DNA from: Cryobacterium breve
Lineage (GTDB): Bacteria > Actinomycetota > Actinomycetes > Actinomycetales > Microbacteriaceae
DNA: 64,000 nt
Reading direction: 5' to 3'
Assembly: GCF_027594785.1 (NCBI RefSeq)
Contig: NZ_CP075584.1
Span: 124,001-188,000 of the forward strand
Every line of letters begins with the position of its first letter. The first letter of the stretch is position 1. The notes under the pieces are model-generated. The model was not told the DNA's origin. It saw nothing but the letters and a program-made list of their open reading frames with translations, and searched no databases. Below, one piece after another: positions 39,677 through 48,187 of this stretch. The translations under genes were made by a program, and so were the position numbers.

Positions 39677-40602
39677 ATGTTCACAGCGAAAAAGGCCGGC
39701 TCGCGGCAGTCGCCGCGGTCGCGGTTGGGGCCGTCGTAGCCCTTGCAGGGTGTGCGTCCAGTAACCCACTGGGCACCGGAAGTAGCGCGTCGAGCGCACC
39801 GACGACACTTGTCGTCGGCTCCCAGGACTACTACTCGAACGAGATCATCGCCGAGATCTACGCCCAGGCGCTCGAGTCCAACGGCTTCACGGTCGACCGC
39901 CAGTTCCGGATCGGGCAGCGCGAGGTCTACCTCCCCGAGCTGAAGTCCGGGTCGATCGACGTCTTCCCCGAGTACACCGGCAGCCTGCTGCAGGCGCTCG
40001 ACAAGGCCGCGGCCGGCGGGACGAGCGATGCGGTGCACGACCAGCTCGTCAAGGCGCTCCCCAGTGGTCTGACCGCCCTCGACAGGTCCGATGCGAGCGA
40101 CCAGAACTCGTGGACTGCGACAAAGGCCTTTGTCGACAAGTACAAGCTCACCGACATCGCGTCCCTCAAGAACGTCACAGAGCCCATCACGGTCGGCGGC
40201 AACTCCGAACTGGAGACGCGTCCCTACGGGCCGACGGCGCTCAAGGACAAGTACGGCATCACGATCGCCGGCTTCGTTCCCGTCGAGGACAACGGCGGAC
40301 CGCTCACGGTCAAGGCGCTTGTCGACAACAAGATCCAGCTCGCCAACATCTACACGGCCGACCCGAACATCAAGTCGAACAACCTCGTCGCCCTCGCCGA
40401 CCCGGACGGACTGTTCTTCCCGGACAACGTCGTGCCCATCGTCTCGAGCAAGGTCGACGAGAAGGCGACCGGCGTTCTGAACAAGATCAGTGCGGCGATG
40501 ACGGCAGCGGACCTCGTGAGCCTCAACGCCCAGAGTGTCAACGACAAGGAGTCGGCTGACAAGATCGCCTCCGCGTGGCTCGCCCAGGCCAAGCTGTTCT
40601 AG
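39677..40602 (+). CDS. opuCC: Osmoprotectant ABC transporter substrate-binding lipoprotein OpuCC/ProX (frameshifted)
   Basis: Extracellular lipoprotein that binds glycine betaine/choline-like ligands. The frame breaks at the A-run 39689-39693: five A where six give MFTAKKGRLAAVAAVAVGAVVALAGCASS, a lipoprotein signal with lipobox LAGC. The mature part has TTLVVGSQDYYSNEIIAEIYAQALE, VYLPELKSGSIDVFPEYTGSLLQAL and NNLVALADPDGLFFPDNVVPIV, typical of the OpuAC/ProX family. It is the last gene of the opuC operon, followed by a hairpin at 40631-40662. Confidence 0.92.
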
Positions 40603-40630
40603 CCTGACCGACACCACAAGAGTGACCCAT

Positions 40631-40662
40631 GACCGCCCGGCTGCCCCCGCAGCTGGGCGGTC
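40631..40662. terminator. Hairpin between opuCC and the convergent M56 peptidase gene
   Basis: A 14-base stem with one mismatch, GACCGCCCGGCTGC at 40631-40644 against GCAGCTGGGCGGTC at 40649-40662, has a 4-base loop. ATTT follows on the plus strand. The position between convergent stop codons fits a shared terminator. Confidence 0.7.
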
Positions 40663-40681
40663 ATTTCTCTGTCAGGGACGC

Positions 40682-41641
40682 TCAGGCCTGGGCGAGGAGC
40701 AGGGTCGGCAGCACGAGGAGGGCGGCGGCAGAGCCGACAACGGCGACGCAGGCCGCCGTCGAGAGTCGGGGCGGCGGGGCCAGCAGCCGGCGGACCCGGG
40801 GCGTGACGAGATCGGCGGGACGGTCGGAGGAAACGAACGCCGCGGCATCCGCTGCCTCGGTGGGGAACCGCGCCCCTGGCTCGCGGCCGAGTCCGGCGGA
40901 GCCCACGAGCGCGATCGCCGTCGCCAGGGTGTGGTCGTCCACGGCCCGCCTGGCCTGGTCGTCCGCGAGCATTTCGACGAGCAGGGCGACGGCGTTCTCG
41001 GCCCGGTTCGCGATCGGGAACCACGGAAGGGCGTTGTGCCAGGACTTGAACGCCACGAGAACAATGTGGTGCCGCTGGGCGAGGTGGGCCTCCTCGTGCG
41101 CCACGACGGCCAGCACCTGATCCGCGTCGAGCAGGCTCAGCAGGCCGCGGGAGAGCACCGTCGCCGAGTGCGTCACGCTCGGCAGACAATAGGCGACGGG
41201 AGCGGCGTGGTCGATGACCCGGGTGCTCGGCCGTCCCTCGAGCGGCTCGCTCAACAGTCGCACGAGGTTGAGGTGCCTGCGTTGCTGTCGTTCGGCGTGC
41301 ACGAACGTCACCGCGAGGTTGAGCACGAGATGGCCGCCGAGCAACAGGGCACCGCAGAGGGCGAGCACGTGGTCGAGTGACGTGCCCGCCGGGACAGAGC
41401 CCGTCACGAGGTGGTCTGCCAGCGAACGGATGCCGGCGACGGGGTTCGCACCGAACGGGATCAGCCCGTAGACGAAGAGCGCCCCGATCATCGCGAGCCC
41501 GCCCGCGAGGGCGATCGACTGCCAGAGCACGAGGGCGACGCCGGGGGAGCCCGCCGGCCAGGCCGCCCGCGCGAGCAGCACCGGAACCGGCCAGGCCAGC
41601 ACGACCGCGAGAAGCCCGAGGCAGAGCGCTGTGATCAGCAC
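40682..41641 (-). CDS. M56/BlaR1-like membrane metallopeptidase
   Basis: Membrane protease of 319 residues. Several helices flank the zinc site VLAVVAHEEAHLAQRHH (HExxH), preceded by YCLPSVTHSATVLSRGLLSLLDADQ. Metallopeptidases of this family paired with a BlaI-type repressor relay a signal that inactivates the repressor. It lacks an extracellular penicillin-binding sensor domain, so the stimulus is not a beta-lactam by the classical route. The start is GTG 41641, 28 bases after the blaI stop, so it belongs to the blaI transcript. Confidence 0.88.
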   Translation of the reverse strand: MLITALCLGLLAVVLAWPVPVLLARAAWPAGSPGVALVLWQSIALAGGLAMIGALFVYGLIPFGANPVAGIRSLADHLVTGSVPAGTSLDHVLALCGALLLGGHLVLNLAVTFVHAERQQRRHLNLVRLLSEPLEGRPSTRVIDHAAPVAYCLPSVTHSATVLSRGLLSLLDADQVLAVVAHEEAHLAQRHHIVLVAFKSWHNALPWFPIANRAENAVALLVEMLADDQARRAVDDHTLATAIALVGSAGLGREPGARFPTEAADAAAFVSSDRPADLVTPRVRRLLAPPPRLSTAACVAVVGSAAALLVLPTLLLAQA

Positions 41642-41669
41642 GGCGACCGTGGTTCGGCTCGGGGCCCCG

Positions 41670-42056
41670 TCACTTCGGGTGAACGGTGATCGGCTCGAGG
41701 AGGCGTCGCAGGGTCTCCGCTTCCTGGGGGCTGACGCTTCCGATGAAGCGCGCGAGCACGTCCTGGCGGTCCGGAGCTGACCCCAGGACCTCGTGCATCA
41801 GGCCGGCGGTGTGTTCAGCCCTCGTCGTCACCGCGTGGTAGCGATGTGGGCGGTTGCCCCGGTCACGGGCGACGAAGCCCTTGGTCTCGAGCCGGGACAG
41901 CACCGTGAGCACGGTTGTGGTGGCGAGCGGCTTGGACTTGGCGGCACTCGTCGCCGGTGTGAGCAGGCGGTCACGCAATTCGTTCGCGGGCAGCGATTCG
42001 CCGGAGTCCCACAGGACATCCATCAACAATCTCTCCAGCGCACCGAGGCTTCCCAT
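41670..42056 (-). CDS. BlaI/MecI family transcriptional repressor
   Basis: Winged-helix repressor of 128 residues: MGSLGALERLLMDVLWDSG and ATTTVLTVLSRLETKGFVARDRGNRPHRYHAV form the DNA-binding domain. The C-terminal part (AGLMHEVLG, FIGSVSPQEAETLRRLL) is the dimerisation and cleavage region. It is followed by its M56 peptidase partner and is divergent from cydA. Two perfect palindromes in the 97-base shared region are its likely operators, so it may control both its own operon and cydABDC. Confidence 0.9.
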   Translation of the reverse strand: MGSLGALERLLMDVLWDSGESLPANELRDRLLTPATSAAKSKPLATTTVLTVLSRLETKGFVARDRGNRPHRYHAVTTRAEHTAGLMHEVLGSAPDRQDVLARFIGSVSPQEAETLRRLLEPITVHPK

Positions 42057-42087
42057 AGTCAGGGAGTTTAGTATGCCGAATCGTCTT

Positions 42088-42132
42088 CTTCTACGGCCCG
42101 TAGAAGTGTATGTTTTCTACGTACCGTAGAAA
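42088..42132. promoter_or_regulatory. Two 19-bp palindromic operators between blaI and cydA
   Basis: CTTCTACGGCCCGTAGAAG at 42088-42106 and TTTCTACGTACCGTAGAAA at 42114-42132 are each perfect inverted repeats sharing the half-site TTCTACG. Their centres are 26 bases apart. BlaI/CopY-type repressors bind TAC...GTA palindromes of this kind. They fill the middle of the divergent promoter region and end 21 bases before cydA. Confidence 0.82.
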
Positions 42133-42153
42133 TGACGATCGCCGGGAGGGCGC

Positions 42154-43566
42154 ATGAACGAGTGGCTTGACCCGCTGCTGCTATCAAGATGGCAGTTCGG
42201 ACTCACAACGGTGTATCACTTCCTGTTCGTCCCGCTCACGATCGGCCTCGCGCTGACCGTGGCGATCTTCCAGACGGCCTGGGTGCGCACCGACAAGACC
42301 AAGTGGCTCCAACTCACGCACTTCTTCGGCAAGCTGTTCCTGATCAACTTCGCCATGGGCGTCGTCACGGGCATCGTGCAGGAGTTCCAGTTCGGCATGA
42401 ACTGGTCGACGTACTCCCGTTTCGTCGGTGACGTCTTCGGCGCCCCGCTCGCCTTCGAGGGCATCACCGCATTCTTCCTTGAGGCGACCTTCATCGGCCT
42501 GTGGATCTTCGGCTGGGACAAGCTGCCCAAGGGGCTGCACCTCGCGACGATCTGGCTGACCGTGGTCGGGTCCATCGCCTCCGCGTACTTCATCCTCGCC
42601 GCGAACGCCTTCATGCAGAACCCGATCGCCTTCCGGATCAACGAGGAGCGCGGCCGCGCCGAGCTGACCGACATCGGCACCCTGCTGACCAACCCGATCT
42701 CCCTCGCCTCCTTCCCGCACACGATCTTCGCGTGCTTCATGGTGTCCGCAGGCCTGATCATCTCGGTCGCCGCCTTCCACCTCTACCGCAAGCAGCACGT
42801 CGACACGATGCGCCCTGCGCTCAAGTTCGGCCTGTGGATGATGGTCATCTCCGGCGCCCTGACGACCTTCTTCGGCGACTCCCTGAGCCTCGCGATGGTC
42901 AAGGCCCAGCCGATGAAGATGGCCGCGGCCGAGGCGATGTACCACACGGCGACGGGCGCCAACGCGTCCTTCTCGCTCTTCACCCTCGGCACCCCGGACG
43001 GTGTGAGCGAACTGTTCTCCGTCCGCATCCCCTACCTGCTCTCGTTCCTCTCCACGCACACCCTCGACGGCACCGTCGAGGGCATCAACAACCTGCAGGA
43101 CCAGTACACGACGCTGTACGGGCCCGGGGACTACACACCGATGATCTGGGTCACCTACTGGGCCTTCCGCTGGATGATCGGCCTCGGCATCGCGCACATC
43201 CTGGTCGCCGTTGTCGGCCTCTGGCTCACCCGGAAGGGCCGCAGCCCCAAGGCGACCTGGATCTGGAAGGTCGCCATCTGGTCCTTCCCGTTCTCCCTCG
43301 CAGCGATGAGCGTCGGCTGGATCTTCACCGAGATGGGACGTCAGCCCTGGCTCGTGTTCGGGCTCCTGAAAACCCAGGACGGCGTCTCGCCGAACGTGAC
43401 CGGCCTGACCATCCTGATCTCGCTCGTCGCATTCACCCTCGTCTACGGCGTGCTCGCGGTCGTCGAATTCCGGTTGATCACCCGCGCCGTGCGCAAGGGC
43501 CCAGAGGATGCCCCGGTGCCGGACGCGGAGACCGGCGTCACCCCCCAGCGCGTCACGGTCTACTAG
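42154..43566 (+). CDS. cydA: Cytochrome bd ubiquinol/menaquinol oxidase subunit I
   Basis: High-affinity terminal oxidase subunit carrying the haems. It has 470 residues. The N-terminus has SRWQFGLTTVYHFLFVPLTIGLAL with the haem-ligand His of helix I. Then NFAMGVVTGIVQEFQFGMNWS, FLEATFIGLWIFGWDKLP, and the GRQPW block in TEMGRQPWLVFGLLKTQDGVSP. ATG 42154 is preceded by GGGAGG. First gene of cydABDC, downstream of two BlaI-type palindromes. Confidence 0.96.
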   Translation: MNEWLDPLLLSRWQFGLTTVYHFLFVPLTIGLALTVAIFQTAWVRTDKTKWLQLTHFFGKLFLINFAMGVVTGIVQEFQFGMNWSTYSRFVGDVFGAPLAFEGITAFFLEATFIGLWIFGWDKLPKGLHLATIWLTVVGSIASAYFILAANAFMQNPIAFRINEERGRAELTDIGTLLTNPISLASFPHTIFACFMVSAGLIISVAAFHLYRKQHVDTMRPALKFGLWMMVISGALTTFFGDSLSLAMVKAQPMKMAAAEAMYHTATGANASFSLFTLGTPDGVSELFSVRIPYLLSFLSTHTLDGTVEGINNLQDQYTTLYGPGDYTPMIWVTYWAFRWMIGLGIAHILVAVVGLWLTRKGRSPKATWIWKVAIWSFPFSLAAMSVGWIFTEMGRQPWLVFGLLKTQDGVSPNVTGLTILISLVAFTLVYGVLAVVEFRLITRAVRKGPEDAPVPDAETGVTPQRVTVY

Positions 43567-43575
43567 GAGCAACTG

Positions 43576-44580
43576 ATGGAACTCAACATTCTCTGGTTCT
43601 GGATCATCGCCGTGATGTTCATCGGCTACTTCGTCCTCGACGGCTTCGACTTCGGAGTCGGCATGTCCCTGCCGTTCCTCGGCAAGGACGACACCGACCG
43701 CCGCGTGCTGATCAACTCGATCGGCCCCGTCTGGGACCTCAACGAGACCTGGGTGATCGTCGCGGGCGCCTCGCTCTTCGCCGCGTTCCCCGAGTGGTAC
43801 GCGACGATGTTCAGCGGCTTCTACCTCGCCCTGCTGGTCATCCTGCTCGCCCTCATCGTGCGCGGCGTCTCCTTCGAATACCGGCACCAGCGGCCGGAAT
43901 CCGAGTGGAAGAAGTGGTTCGACGGCATGATCGTCGTCGGAAGCGCCATTCCGGCCCTGCTCTGGGGCGTCGCATTCGCGAACGTCGTCCAGGGCGTCCA
44001 GCTCGACGCCGGGCACAACTACACGGGAACCTTCTTCGACCTGCTGAACCCGTACGCACTGCTCGGCGGGGTGACGACACTGCTCCTGTTCTTCACCCAC
44101 GGCGTCGTGTTCGTCTCCCTGAAGACGGACGGGGACATCCGCCTCCGTGCCCGCAAGCTCGCGACCAAGGCAGGGCTCGTGACGATCGTCGTCGCCGCGT
44201 CATTCCTGCTCTGGACCGTGCTCGCCTTCGGCAGCCTCTTCACCGCACTGTTCGCCGCGGCAGCGGCCGTCGCCCTGATCGGGTCCTTCCTGCTCAACCT
44301 GCGCGGATCGGAAGGCTGGGCGTTCACGCTCATGGCCGCGACGATCGGACTCGCCGTGCTCACCCTGTTCGCCTCACTGTTCCCGGACGTGATGCCGGCG
44401 AGCAATGACGCCGCGAACAGCCTCACGATCGACAATGCCTCCTCGACGCCGTACACGCTCCAGGTCATGACCTGGACCGCGGTGATCGCCGCCCCGGTGA
44501 TCTTCCTGTACCAGGGCTGGACCTACTGGGTTCTGCGCAAGCGGGTCAGTCGCAGTAGCATCGAAGCCGCAGCGCTCTAG
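43576..44580 (+). CDS. cydB: Cytochrome bd oxidase subunit II
   Basis: Membrane subunit of 334 residues partnering CydA. It opens MELNILWFWIIAVMFIGYFVLDGFDFGVG, the CydB signature, and has NSIGPVWDLNETWVIVAGASLFAAFPEWYA and a late FPDVMPASNDAANSLTIDNASSTPYTL. It starts nine bases after cydA. A strong GC-rich hairpin follows the stop. Confidence 0.95.
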   Translation: MELNILWFWIIAVMFIGYFVLDGFDFGVGMSLPFLGKDDTDRRVLINSIGPVWDLNETWVIVAGASLFAAFPEWYATMFSGFYLALLVILLALIVRGVSFEYRHQRPESEWKKWFDGMIVVGSAIPALLWGVAFANVVQGVQLDAGHNYTGTFFDLLNPYALLGGVTTLLLFFTHGVVFVSLKTDGDIRLRARKLATKAGLVTIVVAASFLLWTVLAFGSLFTALFAAAAAVALIGSFLLNLRGSEGWAFTLMAATIGLAVLTLFASLFPDVMPASNDAANSLTIDNASSTPYTLQVMTWTAVIAAPVIFLYQGWTYWVLRKRVSRSSIEAAAL

Positions 44581-44588
44581 GAGCGTCC

Positions 44589-44614
44589 GGGGCCCGCCGG
44601 AAACGGCGGGCCCC
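44589..44614 (+). terminator. GC-rich hairpin between cydB and cydD
   Basis: A perfect 11-bp stem, GGGGCCCGCCG at 44589-44599 and its complement at 44604-44614, closes a GAAA loop. No T-run follows, so it may be a partial terminator or an mRNA-stabilising stem that lowers cydDC relative to cydAB. Confidence 0.55.
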
Positions 44615-44699
44615 GACCTATCTGCCCGTCCCGAGGCACGGCCGGTCCGAGCGACCGGCACGCCCGCGGTCCGGCACCGCTATCGAACAGAACGAGCAC

Positions 44700-46421
44700 A
44701 TGCGTCCCCTCGACCCCCGGCTTCTCCGCTACGCTTCTGCCGCGCGGTGGTTCCTGGGCATCGGGGCGGTGCTCGGCTTCGCGCAGACCCTCGTCGTGAT
44801 CGCGTTCTCCTGGCTGCTCAGCCAGGTGATCACGCTCGCGGTGGCCGGCCACGGCCAGGCGGAGCTCGCACCGTACGTCGGTGGTCTCGCCGCCGTCGTG
44901 GTCCTGCGGGCCGCGCTGGTCTGGCTGCTCGAGGTCGCGGCGAGCCGCGGCGCGGCATCCGTCAAGAGCCAGTTGCGCACCCGGGTGCTGCGCCGCGTCG
45001 CCGAGCACGGGCCGGACTGGCTCGCCGGCCAGCAGGGCGCTCGCGTGTCCACCCTCGCGACCCAGGGGCTCGACGCCCTCGACAACTACTTCGCCAAATA
45101 CCTTCCGCAGCTGCTGCTCGCCGGGATCGCCACGCCGATCCTCGTGCTCGTGATGCTCTGGCAGGACCTCCCGAGCGGCATCACGGTGATCATCGTGCTT
45201 CCACTCATCCCGCTGTTCATGATCCTGATCGGCCAGGCCACCCAGGCCGTGCAGAAGCAGCAGTGGGAGTCGCTGCAGCGGCTCGGCGTCGGCTTTCTCG
45301 ACCTCGTCGGCGGCCTCGGCACCCTGAAGATCTTCGGCAGGGAACGCCGGCAGACGGACCGGGTGCGCACCATCACCGAGGACTACCGCGCGCGCACGAT
45401 GAAGGTGCTCCGGGTGTCGTTCCTGAGCGGCTTCGTGCTCGAACTCGGGGCGAGCCTCTCGGTCGCGCTCGTGGCGGTGTCGATCGGCCTGCGGCTCGTC
45501 GACGGGTCGCTCGGCCTCGGCGTGGGGCTCTTCGTGCTGCTGCTCGCGCCGGAGGCATTCCTCCCGGTGCGCCAGATCGGTGTCCAGTTCCACGCCGCCG
45601 CCGATGGGCTCGCCGCGGCGGAGGAGGTCTTCCTGATCATCGAGGGCGGCCCGGCGGGCGGTCCGGCGGGCGGTACGGCGGTCGGAACGGCGACAGAACC
45701 GGCGGATGCCGCCGCGCCGGCTACGCACGCACCGGTCACGACGCCGGCCGGATTGCTCCGCTTCGATGGGGTCACCGTGCGCCGCGGCACGAACGTGACT
45801 CTCCCCGCATTCAGCGCGACGGTCGCACCAGGCCGGTTCGCGGTCATCGCGGGGCCGAGCGGCGCCGGCAAGTCGACACTCGTGGCGGCGCTCCAAGGCT
45901 TCGTGCCGTACACCGGCTCGATCACCCTCGGCGACACGACCCTCGTGCCCGGTGGGCCACGACCCTGGCTCGCCTGGGCGGGCCAACGGCCGGGACTGCT
46001 CTCGGGGACCATCGCGGACAACGTGGCGCTCGGCGCCCCCGTCGTCGACCGGGCCCTGGTGGCTCGCGCACTCGACCTCGCCGGCGGCGCCGACATGCAG
46101 CCGGCGACCGCCCTCGGCGTGAACGGGGACGGCCTCTCGGGTGGGCAGGCGCAGCGCGTTGCCGCGGCGAGGGCCATTTACCGCACCCTGTCGGACGGAT
46201 GCCCGGTGCTCGTCCTCGACGAACCGAGCTCCGCCCTCGACGAGGCCGCAGAGGGCCGGCTGATCGCGGGACTTCGAGAGCTCGCGGCGGCCGGAACGAT
46301 CGTGATCGTTGTGAGCCACCGCCCGGCCGTCGTCGAAGCCGCTGACCTCGTGCTGTCTGTCGTCCCGGTGGCCGCAAGCCCGGCATCCGTCGTGTCACTG
46401 GGGAAGGACGCCCATGTCTGA
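44700..46421 (+). CDS. cydD: Cytochrome bd assembly ABC exporter subunit CydD
   Basis: Half of the CydDC exporter needed for cytochrome bd assembly (haem and thiol transport). It has 573 residues, with an N-terminal six-helix membrane domain (FLGIGAVLGFAQTLVVIAFSWLLSQV) and LASFLSG-like loops replaced by VSFLSGFVLELGASLSVAL. The ATPase domain has Walker A AGPSGAGKSTLVAAL near residue 385, signature LSGGQAQRVAAARAIY and Walker B VLVLDEPSSALDE. A GGPAGGPAGGTA linker joins the domains. It overlaps cydC by 8 bases. Confidence 0.93.
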   Translation: MRPLDPRLLRYASAARWFLGIGAVLGFAQTLVVIAFSWLLSQVITLAVAGHGQAELAPYVGGLAAVVVLRAALVWLLEVAASRGAASVKSQLRTRVLRRVAEHGPDWLAGQQGARVSTLATQGLDALDNYFAKYLPQLLLAGIATPILVLVMLWQDLPSGITVIIVLPLIPLFMILIGQATQAVQKQQWESLQRLGVGFLDLVGGLGTLKIFGRERRQTDRVRTITEDYRARTMKVLRVSFLSGFVLELGASLSVALVAVSIGLRLVDGSLGLGVGLFVLLLAPEAFLPVRQIGVQFHAAADGLAAAEEVFLIIEGGPAGGPAGGTAVGTATEPADAAAPATHAPVTTPAGLLRFDGVTVRRGTNVTLPAFSATVAPGRFAVIAGPSGAGKSTLVAALQGFVPYTGSITLGDTTLVPGGPRPWLAWAGQRPGLLSGTIADNVALGAPVVDRALVARALDLAGGADMQPATALGVNGDGLSGGQAQRVAAARAIYRTLSDGCPVLVLDEPSSALDEAAEGRLIAGLRELAAAGTIVIVVSHRPAVVEAADLVLSVVPVAASPASVVSLGKDAHV

Positions 46422-48112
46422 GTTCCTGCCCCCCACCCGGGTCCGCGCGATCCTCAGGCTGGCCCAGCCGCCCGCGCGCCGCTTCCTGCCCGGGCTGGCC
46501 GCCGGCGTCGCGAGCGCCCTCTCGGCCGTCGCCCTGCTCGCGACGAGCGCCTGGCTGATCACCCGCGCCGCCGAACAGCCGCCGATCCTCTACCTGTCCG
46601 TGGCGATCGTGGGCGTGCGCGCCTTCGCCCTCGGCCGTTCCGCGTTCCGCTACCTCGACCGGCTCACGAGCCACGATGCTGCATTCCGCCAGCTCGCCGC
46701 CCTCCGCGTCGGCGTCTTCGAACGCATCCTCCCGCTCGCCCCCGCCGGGCTCGCGAACACCCGCCGCGGCGACCTGCTCACTCGGCTCGTCCGGGACGTC
46801 GACGACCTGCAGGACTTCCCCCTGCGTGTGGTGCAGCCGCTCGCGACGGCCGGGGTGCTCGCGGTACTGAGTGTCGCGGGCGTCTGGCTGCTCTCGCCGC
46901 TCGCGGCCCTCGGACTCGCGGTCTGCCTCGTGCTCGCCGGAGTGCTCGGCACAGCCGCCTCGGGATCCGTCGCCGCCAGGCTCCGAGCGCGAGCTCGCTC
47001 CGCTGCGCGGAGACCTTGCCGACCGGGTACTCGAACTGGTCGAGAACATCGACGTCCTCACGGCCTTCGGCGTGCTCGATGCCCGTCTCGACGGGCTGGC
47101 CACTGCGGACGACCGGCTGCGCAGGGCGACCCTGCGCCGGTCCGTCGGCGTCGGCATCCAGGGCGCGGTGCTCTCCCTGTTCGCCGGCGCCGCGACCGTC
47201 GCCGCGTTGCTCGCCGGCTTCGGGGGACTCTTGGGTGGCAGCCTGCCCGGCCCCGACTTCGCCGTGATCGTGCTCGTCCCGATGGCGGTCTTCGAGGTCT
47301 TCGCGGTCGTGCCCGCCGCCCTCGGCGCCTGGCGCCAGGTGCGTTCGAGTGCGGAACGCGTTGCGGACGCCGTGCCGGCCACGGTCCCACGGGAGATCCC
47401 GATCGAGCGCGACGCTGATACCGCGGCGGTTGCTGTCGCACCCGCTGTCGCATCCGCCGTCTCCGCACAGCCGGTGCTGCGACTGACCGGCGTCGGCGCG
47501 TTCTGGCCCGGCGCGACCGAGCCCGGCGTCTCCGGCGTGACCCTGCGCCTCGGCCCCGGTGAGCGCGTGCACCTCGCAGGCCCGAGCGGGGCCGGCAAGA
47601 CCACGCTCGCGCAGGTCCTCGTCCGTTTCCTCGACTACACCGGTTCGTACACGCTCGACGGAGTCGAGGCGAACACCCTCGCGCCCTCCGCCGTGCGCCG
47701 CTTCGTCGGGCTGTGCGAGCAGCAACCCTGGCTCTTCGACGACAGCATCCGCCAGAACCTGCTCTTCGCCCGGGAAACCGCGAGCGACGACGACCTGCTC
47801 GCCGTACTCGACCGGGTCGGTCTCGCCGACTGGACCGCGCAGCGCGGCGGCCTCGATGCGAGGGTCGGTGAACGCGGCGCACTCGTCTCCGGCGGCCAGG
47901 CCCAGCGGATCGCCCTCGCCAGGGCACTCCTGGCGGACTTCCCCGTGCTCGTCGTCGATGAACCCACCGCGAACGTCGACGAGGCCCAGGGCGACCGTCT
48001 CGTTCGGGACATCCTCGAGGCTGCGTCAGAGGACGGCAGAGCAGTCCTGCTCATCTCGCATACCCCGGTGCCGGATGAGCTCATCACCGCCCGGGTGACC
48101 CTCCCCGACTGA
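46414..48112 (+). CDS. cydC: Cytochrome bd assembly ABC exporter subunit CydC (frameshifted)
   Basis: Second half of the CydDC exporter. ATG 46414, with a membrane domain including FLPGLAAGVASALSAVALLATSAWLITRAAEQPP and YLDRLTSHDAAFRQLAALR. The frame breaks at 46978-46984: GCCGCCAGGCTCCGAG for expected GCCGCCAGCTCCGAG, giving SVAASSERELAPLRGDLADRVLELV. The ATPase part has Walker A LAGPSGAGKTTLAQVLV, signature VSGGQAQRIALARALL and Walker B VLVVDEPTANVDEAQ. It ends at 48112. Confidence 0.92.
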
Positions 48113-48187
48113 CTCTGTGGGTATGGCCGTGCAGGCCCTGCATGTGCGTCCCGGAGAACGCCCCAGGCCTCCGGTAGAACGCCTCTG

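Noticed and set aside
4571..46984. Programmed ribosomal frameshifting as the cause of the many frame breaks
   Set aside because: The AGGCTC sites have no slippery heptamer or downstream structure in common, several genes break twice in different ways, and unrelated genes need exactly one base removed. Error or base modification is simpler.
48130..48142. Short palindrome TGCAGGCCCTGCA after cydC
   Set aside because: Thirteen bases in GC-rich DNA can arise by chance, and no T-run or partner site supports a terminator or operator.
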